This document shows positions 15,666 to 22,517 of a DNA stretch of 41,759 nt, piece after piece. Position 1 is the first letter of the stretch; each line of letters begins with the position of its first letter. Origin of the DNA: an uncultured Collinsella sp. (GTDB lineage Bacteria > Actinomycetota > Coriobacteriia > Coriobacteriales > Coriobacteriaceae); the NCBI GenBank assembly GCA_900556875.1, contig USQQ01000014.1, forward strand, positions 1 through 41,759, written 5' to 3'. The notes beneath the pieces were generated by a model. The model made no database searches and was not told the origin of the DNA. It worked only from the letters and a program-made list of their open reading frames with translations. Both the position numbers and the translations under genes were made by a program.

Positions 15666-16586
15666 TTACAGGAGACCGTTGTCCTGGAGGACCTTCTTAA
15701 TAGCCTCGACGTTCTCGCCGGTCATGGCCTTCACCGGGCGCGGCATGGTCGGGCTGTCGAAGATGCCCATGAGGTTCATAGCGGTCTTGAAGGCGCCGAC
15801 GCCACCGGCATAGCCCTGGACGCCCGAGGTGACATCCCAGATGTGGGAGATCTCGTTGAGGCGATCCTGCTCGGCCTTGACGGTAGCCCAGTCACCGGCC
15901 TGAGCGGCCTTCCACTGGCGCACGTAGCCCTCGGGCTCAACGTTGGCAAGGCCCGGGACAGAACCGTCGGCGCCACCGAGGTAAGCGCCGTCGACAACAA
16001 CCTCGTGACCGGTGAGGATGCTCATCGGATGGCCGTTCTTCTCGTTCTCCTGAACGAGATAGCGGAACGAGATGTCATCACCCGAGGAATCCTTGACGCC
16101 AGCAAGGACGCCCTCGGCGCCGAGCTTGGCAAGGAGCTTCCAGGGGAGCTTGGTGTGAACGCAGACGGGAATGTCATAGGCAAAGATGGGCAGGTCGAGC
16201 TCCTCGTGCAGGATGCGGAAGTGCTCCTCGACCTCGGTCATGCCCTGCAGGGCATAGAACGGGCAGGTGGCGACAAGCGCATCGGCGCCCAGCTCCTGAG
16301 CGACCTTGCCGTGCTCGATCATGCGCTCGGTCTCGGTATCGATGATGCCGACCAGGACGGGCACGCGGTGGTCGACGATACGAACGGCCTCGGCGATGAT
16401 CTGGCGACGACGCTCATCGGTGGAGAAAACGACCTCGCCCGAAGAGCCCAGGAAGAACAGGCCATCGACGCCGGCATCGATCATGCGGTTGATGCTGCGC
16501 TCAAAGGAGGCAACGTCGAGCTGGTGGTCTTCGGTATCGGGAACAACGACGGGAGGGATAACGCCGGTGAATTTCTGAGTTGCCAC
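15666..16586 (-). CDS. nanA: DapA/NanA-family aldolase, probable N-acetylneuraminate lyase
   Basis: This is a class I (Schiff-base) aldolase of the dihydrodipicolinate synthase/N-acetylneuraminate lyase family, expected to split sialic acid into ManNAc and pyruvate. The start is a GTG with AAGGAG six bases upstream, giving 306 residues. Motifs are GSSGE (47-51), Tyr137 in FAYDIP and the Schiff-base Lys165 in AGVKDSSGD. The carboxylate motif is GSSGE rather than GSTGE, and YDIP replaces the common YNIP, so it is not a close copy of E. coli NanA. Related aldolases with other 2-keto acid substrates are possible; the flanking kinase, epimerase and transporter favour sialic acid. Confidence 0.8.
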   Translation of the reverse strand: MATQKFTGVIPPVVVPDTEDHQLDVASFERSINRMIDAGVDGLFFLGSSGEVVFSTDERRRQIIAEAVRIVDHRVPVLVGIIDTETERMIEHGKVAQELGADALVATCPFYALQGMTEVEEHFRILHEELDLPIFAYDIPVCVHTKLPWKLLAKLGAEGVLAGVKDSSGDDISFRYLVQENEKNGHPMSILTGHEVVVDGAYLGGADGSVPGLANVEPEGYVRQWKAAQAGDWATVKAEQDRLNEISHIWDVTSGVQGYAGGVGAFKTAMNLMGIFDSPTMPRPVKAMTGENVEAIKKVLQDNGLL

Positions 16587-16654
16587 AAGAATCTCCTTAG
16601 TTGTCTGGCGGGCGGCCCTATGCCACCCACTCTTGTTGGCAGTGTCCAGGCCGT

Positions 16655-17506
16655 CTAGGCCAAAGAACACGGGTAGAACGTTTGGTTAAAGAAGTCGACG
16701 ACTTCGTTTTCGAACGCATTGATACGCTCATGAGCGTATTTGGCATAGATGATATGCCTCCGGTCACACTCAAGACCGTTGAATACGGCAAACTGATCCT
16801 TGGGATCGCTCACGGTATCCATAAGCGATGTGCCCATGAGCACCGATCCGCGCACCCGAGACGACAGCGCCTCGAGGCCGCCAGGAAGCGGATTGGCAAC
16901 CGCCGTGCAGGCGAGGCCCCGCTCGTCCAGAGCAGAAACCGCCAGCGCGACTCCGCCGCCAAGACCCTCGCCCCATGCAAAGATGCGGTCGGGGTCCATG
17001 CCATCAAGATTGCGCGCCACCTTCGCCATCGCGCAACCCCAACGGACGCGCTTGACAAAAGCGGGCGAAGCAATCCCCCGCTGCAGGTCGTCCGCACCAG
17101 CGACATCGTCATCCAGCGCGAGGACGGCATACCCCATGGCGGCAAATCTCGTCATGTGATGCCAGCCGCGCACAGGCCGATCGATGTCGTGGAACATCAG
17201 GCACAGCGGCACGCGCTCAGATACTCGGGCACGACCAACAGGCTCAATCAAGCGAGCGTGGACCGCATCGTCACCGAGCTCAAAGGAGACCTCCGAGTAA
17301 CGGGCGCAGGGGTTAACAAAGTCAATCGCCGTAATGGCCTGGCCTTGAATCTCAAGATTCGAAGCGCATGTCTCTAAATCAGAAACATCTGCTCGGACAT
17401 CGCCGTGCCAGTCCCGATATTCTGCGAGCCTTGATGAAACCGTTCCGGGAATTCCCACGAGCCCGGGGACTATCAGCTCGTCAACATTGCTCTCGCACTT
17501 AGACAT
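16655..17506 (-). CDS. Degenerate acetylxylan-esterase-family paralogue lacking the catalytic serine
   Basis: This 283-residue protein is a shortened, diverged tandem copy of the neighbouring esterase. Aligned end segments are clear: MDTV then DQFAVFNGL here against ADTV then TQFAVYNNL there, and KYAHERINAF against GFGHEEIQDF. The catalytic Asp (230) and His (259) positions remain. The nucleophile elbow GASQGGG has become GEGLGGG, so Ser is replaced by Gly181 (codon GGT, one base from AGT). The oxyanion segment FHGYPG has become FHDIDR, and about 40 residues before the Asp are missing. It is probably not an esterase. The frame is intact and the ATG overlaps the upstream stop by 8 bases (ATGTCTAA) after GGGAGG, so it is still translated. 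Role unknown: a binding, scaffold or regulatory function, or slow decay. Confidence 0.75.
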   Translation of the reverse strand: MSKCESNVDELIVPGLVGIPGTVSSRLAEYRDWHGDVRADVSDLETCASNLEIQGQAITAIDFVNPCARYSEVSFELGDDAVHARLIEPVGRARVSERVPLCLMFHDIDRPVRGWHHMTRFAAMGYAVLALDDDVAGADDLQRGIASPAFVKRVRWGCAMAKVARNLDGMDPDRIFAWGEGLGGGVALAVSALDERGLACTAVANPLPGGLEALSSRVRGSVLMGTSLMDTVSDPKDQFAVFNGLECDRRHIIYAKYAHERINAFENEVVDFFNQTFYPCSLA

Positions 17507-18476
17507 GAGCCTCCCCTCCCTCACAGAAAAACGGAATGATCAGATCGTCAAAATCCTGAATCTCCTCGTGGCCAAAGCCCTCAAAGAACTCGTAACGCTT
17601 TTCACAGGTCAGGTTGTTGTAGACCGCAAACTGTGTCGCCGGCGGACAGACGGTATCGGCCGTGCCCGTGCCAAACAGCACGGGGCACTTGACCATGGGG
17701 GCAAAATTCTTGGAATCGAAGTACGCCAGCTTGGCATAGGCTTCCTCGATACGAGTCGAGTCCTCGTCAAACCAACGCGACCAATAGCGCAGACCCTCGT
17801 AGGCAATATCGTCGGCGTCCAAATCCCAGACCAGGCGGAAATCCGACAGGAAGGGATAGAGGATGGCGGCGCGGTCAACCAAATCACTATTGAGCGCACA
17901 GGTCGCAATGCCCAAACCGCCGCCCTGCGACGCACCGTTCACAAATACGTGGGCAAGATCGATGCCCTCAAGCTCGCGAACGATGCGGCACAGGATGCGA
18001 ATATCTTGGTGCAAGCGGACATAGTAGAGGTTGGCCGGGTCGCCGTCGATACCGGCGACGATATGGCCCGCGACCGTTGTGCCCTCAAATCCACCAATGT
18101 CCTCGGAGGGACCTCCTTGACCGGGGCAGTCGAGGGCGATGAGTGCCATGCCCATGCCCGCAAACGACGCCTGCTCAAACCAGCTGCGGCTTGCACCCGG
18201 ATATCCATGGAACTGAAGTACCAATGGCACGGGCTCGTCCGAGACGGGTTTAAGGTACTTGGCATGCAGGCGAGCGCCACACATGCCGGTATACCAGAGG
18301 TCGAAAAGCTGGCAGGTCACGGCATCGGTGACCGATGCCGTCTCGATCGCATAGTCAAGCCCGACGGCGTCGGCCTCGGCCATGCGGTCCTTCCAAAAGA
18401 GATCGAAATCTGATGGACGGGGCATGGCGCCTCGATATTCACCAAATTGATGTTGTAGCTCCTGAGCACTTGGCAT
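17499..18476 (-). CDS. Acetylxylan esterase/cephalosporin-C deacetylase family hydrolase (AXE1)
   Basis: This alpha/beta hydrolase probably removes O-acetyl groups from a sugar. The 325 residues match the AXE1 family and the catalytic triad is complete: Ser183 in NGASQGGG, Asp274 in GTADTVCPP and His303 in GFGHEE. The oxyanion segment is FHGYPG near residue 90. The early FDLFWKDRMAEA segment is also typical. Its place between a sialic-acid transporter and NanA suggests that it deacetylates O-acetylated sialic acids in the cytoplasm, since no signal peptide is seen; that substrate is inferred, and AXE1 enzymes act on xylo-oligosaccharides elsewhere. The ATG at 18476 is preferred over a TTG at 18491 that touches the GAAAGG ribosome binding site. 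Confidence 0.85.
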   Translation of the reverse strand: MPSAQELQHQFGEYRGAMPRPSDFDLFWKDRMAEADAVGLDYAIETASVTDAVTCQLFDLWYTGMCGARLHAKYLKPVSDEPVPLVLQFHGYPGASRSWFEQASFAGMGMALIALDCPGQGGPSEDIGGFEGTTVAGHIVAGIDGDPANLYYVRLHQDIRILCRIVRELEGIDLAHVFVNGASQGGGLGIATCALNSDLVDRAAILYPFLSDFRLVWDLDADDIAYEGLRYWSRWFDEDSTRIEEAYAKLAYFDSKNFAPMVKCPVLFGTGTADTVCPPATQFAVYNNLTCEKRYEFFEGFGHEEIQDFDDLIIPFFCEGGEAHV

Positions 18477-18512
18477 GGCTCGTGAACCCAACCTTTCGAA
18501 ATCGCAACGGAG

Positions 18513-18540
18513 GTGCGCCCGGCAAGGGAACCGGGCGCAC
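18513..18540 (-). other. Hairpin between the transporter genes and the esterase
   Basis: GTGCGCCCGG (18513-18522) and CCGGGCGCAC (18531-18540) form a perfect 10-bp stem with an 8-nt loop. It lies 16 bases after the ATPase stop and shortly before the esterase start. There is no T-run, so it is more likely a processing or stability element than a terminator. Confidence 0.7.
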
Positions 18541-18556
18541 GGGAGGGAAAGCGAGA

Positions 18557-19384
18557 CTACTCGCCGAGCTTGGGATGCAGCAGCGACGGCGCAGCGCCGA
18601 GCAGCATCTTGGTGTAGGGGTCCTGGGGATGCTGGAAGACCTGCTTGGCCTCGCCCTGCTCGACGATCTTGCCGCCATTCATAACGATGATGTCGTCAGA
18701 GATATAGCGGACCGTCTGGATGTCATGGCTGATGAACACCATGGCCAGGCCGAGCTCCTTCTTAAGGTCGGTCAGCAGGTTCAGAATCTGCGCGCGGACC
18801 GAAACGTCCAGAGCCGAGGTGGGCTCGTCGGCGATGATGGCATCGGGGTTCAGCGACAGGGCACGGGCAATTGCGACGCGCTGGCGCTGGCCGCCCGAAA
18901 GCTGGCCGGGAAGAACCTCGGCGGCGGAGCTGGGCAGACCGGTGAGCTCCAGGAGTTCCTTGACGCGCTTCTCCTGCTCGGCTTCGGTGCCCAGATTGTG
19001 GACGCGCATGGGGTCGAGCAGCTGTTCGCGAACGACCATGCGGGGGTTGAGCGCCGTGGCCGGGTTCTGGAACACGACCGAGATGACGCGACCCATGTGG
19101 CGACGGTCCTCGGCGGTACGCTTGGTAACGTCCTTGCCCTTAAAGTAGACCTTGCCGCTCGTGGGGGCCTGCAGGCCGCACATGACGTTGGCGGTGGTGG
19201 ACTTACCGCAACCGGACTCGCCGACGATGCCGATCGTCTGACCGGGCATGAGCTTAATCGTTACACCCTGGACGGCGTGAACCAGGTTGGGGTGCAGAAT
19301 CGAGCCGGTACGGGTCCTAAAGGTGACGTGGACGTCATCAAGGAAGATGATCGGCTCGACGCCGTTGACTGCGGTCTCGCTCAT
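18557..19384 (-). CDS. ABC transporter ATP-binding protein of a SatABCD-type sialic-acid importer (SatD-like)
   Basis: This is the stand-alone ATPase of the second Opp/Dpp-type importer in the window. It has 275 residues: Walker A GESGCGKST (about 55-63), Q-loop FQNPATALNPRM, signature SGGQRQRVAIARA, Walker B IIADEPTSALD and the switch His in SHDIQTV. It ends with LLGAAPSLLHP and lacks the Cys-containing C-terminal extension of OppF. Its partner ATPase is fused to a permease immediately upstream, with no bases between the two genes. Location with nanA-nanK-nanE points to sialic-acid import. Family membership is certain; the substrate is inferred from context. Confidence 0.88.
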   Translation of the reverse strand: MSETAVNGVEPIIFLDDVHVTFRTRTGSILHPNLVHAVQGVTIKLMPGQTIGIVGESGCGKSTTANVMCGLQAPTSGKVYFKGKDVTKRTAEDRRHMGRVISVVFQNPATALNPRMVVREQLLDPMRVHNLGTEAEQEKRVKELLELTGLPSSAAEVLPGQLSGGQRQRVAIARALSLNPDAIIADEPTSALDVSVRAQILNLLTDLKKELGLAMVFISHDIQTVRYISDDIIVMNGGKIVEQGEAKQVFQHPQDPYTKMLLGAAPSLLHPKLGE

Positions 19385-21400
19385 CTACATCACCTCCGCG
19401 TGAGGGGTCAAACCATTTGCCTTGAGCACCTCGTCGGGGAGCTCGGAATAGAAGTGCTCGGTGCCGGGCACGCGCTTGAAGACCGGACGGGTGTCCAGGC
19501 CAATACGCGGATGGCTCGAGCGGGGCGCGAAGCGATCGCCCTTGGGGAAATCGCGCGGGCTCGGAACGGCGCCGGGCACCTGGTGAAGGCGGCCCGAACC
19601 GCTCTCGATGGACAGAACGGAACCCAGAAGACCGCGGGTGTACTCGTGAATCGGGTTGGTGAGCAGCTCCTTGGTGGGCGCCTGCTCGATGACCTGACCG
19701 GCATACATAACCGTGATGTTATGGGCGACCTCGGCGACCAGCGCCAGGTCATGCGAGACGAAGATCATGGCAAAGCCGAGCTTGGCCTGAAGGTCGTTGA
19801 GCAGCTTGATGACCTGCTTCTGGACGGTAACGTCCAGAGCGGTCGTGGGCTCGTCGCAGATGACCAGCTTGGGGTCGCGGGTAAGGGCCATAGCAATCAG
19901 AACACGCTGACGCTGGCCACCGGAAAGCTCATGCGGGTAGCTCTCGAGCGTACGCTTGGGGTCGAGGCCCACGAGCTCCAAGAGTTCCTCGGCGCTGCGG
20001 GTGCCGCCGCGCTTGGTGAGCTGCTTCATCTGGGCAGAGATGAGCATGGAGGGGTTGAGCGAGGACAGGGCGTCCTGATAGACCATAGCGATATCGGTAC
20101 CGCGCAGGCCGAACCACTCCTTCTTGCTCATCTTGAGCAGATCGCGGCCCTCCCAGAGGACCTCGCCGGAAAGGTGCTCGTCATCGTCGGTCAGGCCCAT
20201 GATGGCCAGCGTGGTGATGGACTTGCCGCAACCGGACTCGCCCACCAGGCCCATGGTCTGACCAGGACGGACGTCAAAGTTGACATGGTCGACGACGTTG
20301 ATATCGCCGTGGTGCTCAAACTGAATGCAGAAGTCACGGACCGAGAGAATCGGTTCGACAGACTCGTCAGGCACATGGCGATCGTCACGCTTGAGCTCGA
20401 CATCGCGCAGGGCGCCAAGGCGAGCGGAGAGGGACTGGGCCTGCTCCTTGTAGGCGCGAACGGGGTCGGAGACCAGCAGGTCGGCCTCGCGACGCTTGGA
20501 GGAGTCGGTCGGATCCAGGGCGGCGGAGGGAGCAGCGGCCATGGCGTCGGTAATGCCCTCGGAGAGGATGTTGAGCGCCAGGCAGGTGATCATGATGGCC
20601 AGGCCCGGGAACAGTGCCTGCCACCAACGGCCGGCGAGCACGCCGCCGCGGGCGTCGGCGAGGATGTTGCCCCAGGTAGCGGTGGGCTCCTGGATACCAG
20701 CGCCGATGAAGGTCAGCGAGGCCTCGAAGATGATGGCGTCGGCGACCAGGGTAACGGTGAAGACCATGATCGGGGCGATGCAGTTACGCAGAACATGCTT
20801 GATCAAAATCCACGGAGCCTTGGCGCCGGAAACGATGACCGCGCGGACATAGTCCTCTCCGTACTCGGACACGATGTTGGCGCGCACGATACGGGCAATC
20901 TGCGGAGTGTACATAAAGCCGATGGCGAAGATGATCGACGGCACGGAGTTGCCCAGGATGGAGACGAAGACGGCCGCGAGGGCGATGCCCGGGATAGACA
21001 TGATGATGTCCAGGATACGCATGATCGTCTCGGAAACGGCCTTGCGCGAAACCGCCGCAAGGGCGCCCACGACCGAGCCGCAGACCAGAGCCATGGCAGT
21101 GGCGCCAAAGCCGATAATCAGCGAGTAACGACCACCGTAGAGCATGCGCGACAGAATGTCGCGACCCTTATCGTCGGTACCGAAGATAAATCCGTTGCCG
21201 GGAGCCTGGCGAGCCGTAAAAATCTCGACCGGGCTATAGGGGGCAAGAAGGGGCGCCAGAATCGCAGTCAGGGCGACCAGCACCAACACGACGGCGGCAA
21301 TCTTAGAAGACAGCGTCATCTTCTTCCAGCCACCGAGCTTGAGCCCCTTGGAGGCAGCCTTCTCGAGCTGCTCGGTTTGCTTCTCTCGAATCTTTACCAT
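19385..21400 (-). CDS. Fused ABC permease-ATPase of a SatABCD-type sialic-acid importer (SatC-like)
   Basis: This is one 671-residue protein with two normally separate subunits. Residues 1-290 are a DppC-type permease: the GTDDKGRDILSRMLYGGRYS loop near 74-93, several membrane helices and an EAA loop at SGAKAPWILIKHVLRN (191-206). A polar linker (about 290-348) leads to a DppD-type ATPase: Walker A GESGCGKS (387-394), Q-loop YQDALSSLNPS, signature SGGQRQRV (493-500), Walker B VICDEPTTALD and His550. The C-terminal extension reads RFAPRSSHP where OppD-like proteins have cysteines, so any metal site there is lost. Fused permease-ATPases are, as I recall, a feature of the SatABCD sialic-acid transporter of Haemophilus ducreyi and related actinobacterial systems. 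No frameshift or joining artefact is visible. Confidence 0.9.
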   Translation of the reverse strand: MVKIREKQTEQLEKAASKGLKLGGWKKMTLSSKIAAVVLVLVALTAILAPLLAPYSPVEIFTARQAPGNGFIFGTDDKGRDILSRMLYGGRYSLIIGFGATAMALVCGSVVGALAAVSRKAVSETIMRILDIIMSIPGIALAAVFVSILGNSVPSIIFAIGFMYTPQIARIVRANIVSEYGEDYVRAVIVSGAKAPWILIKHVLRNCIAPIMVFTVTLVADAIIFEASLTFIGAGIQEPTATWGNILADARGGVLAGRWWQALFPGLAIMITCLALNILSEGITDAMAAAPSAALDPTDSSKRREADLLVSDPVRAYKEQAQSLSARLGALRDVELKRDDRHVPDESVEPILSVRDFCIQFEHHGDINVVDHVNFDVRPGQTMGLVGESGCGKSITTLAIMGLTDDDEHLSGEVLWEGRDLLKMSKKEWFGLRGTDIAMVYQDALSSLNPSMLISAQMKQLTKRGGTRSAEELLELVGLDPKRTLESYPHELSGGQRQRVLIAMALTRDPKLVICDEPTTALDVTVQKQVIKLLNDLQAKLGFAMIFVSHDLALVAEVAHNITVMYAGQVIEQAPTKELLTNPIHEYTRGLLGSVLSIESGSGRLHQVPGAVPSPRDFPKGDRFAPRSSHPRIGLDTRPVFKRVPGTEHFYSELPDEVLKANGLTPHAEVM

Positions 21401-21403
21401 AAT

Positions 21404-22360
21404 CTACACCGTCCTGATGCGCGGGTTGATGAGCAGGTAGAGCATGTCAACCACGATGTTGATGATGATGAAGGCAAGAGCAACGACGATAACGACGCCC
21501 TGAACCAGGTTCGCCTCGTTGCCCTGAACGCCCTGCAGAATCGCGGTGCCCATGCCGGGGAGGTTGAAGATAACCTCGATGACGACGGCGCCGCCCATGA
21601 GGTAACCGATCTTAAGACCGAGGGTGGTGACCGGGGTGATCAGCGCATTGCGAAGAACGTTGATACCGACGACGACCTTCTCGGGAACGCCGGCACCGCG
21701 AGCCATACGGACATAGTCCTTGTCGAGCTCCTCGACCATGGCGGTACGCACGATACGAGTCATCTGGCCCGTCAGCGGAAATGCCAAGGCGATGGCGGGC
21801 ATAATCATGCGGCCCAGATAACCAGCCGGATTCGTGGTGAAGTGAGGCAGAGCACCCGATGCCGGGAGCACCTTAAGGTAGGAAGAGAACAGCAGGATCA
21901 ACAGAACGGCAAGCCAGAACGACGGGGTTGCCAAGCCGGCGATGGAAAAGACGCGGATCACTTGGTCCGGCCATTTGTCGCGATACAGTGCCGCGATGAC
22001 GCCGAGCAAAAACGAAACGACCGCACCGATGGCAAGGCCGATGAAGGTCAGCTGCATCGTGACGGGCAGGGCCGTGGAGATGCGCTTGGCAACGGAGTTG
22101 CGAGCAGCACCATAGGTGCCCATGTCGCCATGGATCAAATCGCCCATATAGCGCACGTAGCGCACGGGCCAGGGGTCGTCCAGACCATACTTCTCATGGT
22201 ACTCGGCAACCGCCTCGGGCGAGGCACCGTCACCCAACGCCGTGTAGGCGGGGTCGGTCTTGGAGAACGACATAAGGAAGAACACCAGGACGGTGACGCC
22301 CAATGCCATGATCGGCAGCGCCACAAGACGCCTTCCAATCAAACGTAGCAAGTTGTTCAC
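21404..22360 (-). CDS. ABC transporter permease of a SatABCD-type sialic-acid importer (SatB-like)
   Basis: This is the stand-alone permease (DppB type) that would pair with the permease half of the fusion. The GTG at 22360 is chosen because AAAGGGGAG precedes it at a good distance; a start 33 bases earlier would lie on that ribosome binding site. The 318 residues open with LLRLIGRRLVALPIMALGVT, followed by FSKTDPAYTALG in place of the usual PGDP-type segment, an EAA loop at GAGVPEKVVVGINVLRNALI and the DppB-type end NPRIRT. It is three bases from the fusion gene and is preceded by a hairpin that separates it from the binding-protein gene. Confidence 0.88.
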   Translation of the reverse strand: MNNLLRLIGRRLVALPIMALGVTVLVFFLMSFSKTDPAYTALGDGASPEAVAEYHEKYGLDDPWPVRYVRYMGDLIHGDMGTYGAARNSVAKRISTALPVTMQLTFIGLAIGAVVSFLLGVIAALYRDKWPDQVIRVFSIAGLATPSFWLAVLLILLFSSYLKVLPASGALPHFTTNPAGYLGRMIMPAIALAFPLTGQMTRIVRTAMVEELDKDYVRMARGAGVPEKVVVGINVLRNALITPVTTLGLKIGYLMGGAVVIEVIFNLPGMGTAILQGVQGNEANLVQGVVIVVALAFIIINIVVDMLYLLINPRIRTV

Positions 22361-22421
22361 GTTCTCTCCCCTTTCTTTTGTCGGTAGGACCAACTGGTAT
22401 ATGAGTACGGATACTCATTAC

Positions 22422-22456
22422 AAGACCCGAGCGACATCGTTGCCGCCCGGGTCTTT
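22422..22456 (-). other. Intercistronic hairpin between binding-protein and permease genes
   Basis: AAGACCCGGGC and GCTCGGGTCTT pair in an imperfect stem on the minus strand, 61 bases after the binding-protein stop and 62 before the permease start. No strong T-run follows. Position and form mirror the oppA-oppB hairpin of the other transporter operon. Confidence 0.7.
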
Positions 22457-22517
22457 GTTTCAACTATGAGGATACGGTCCCAACGACCGACATCCTGCAT
22501 ACAGACTCAAGCGAGTC

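Noticed and set aside
18335..22348. A 1337-codon plus-strand open frame antisense to the transporter genes
   Set aside because: Its translation is low-complexity, rich in Gly, Asp, His, Leu and Val without domains, and lies wholly over well-supported ABC transporter genes. It is the expected antisense shadow of biased codons.
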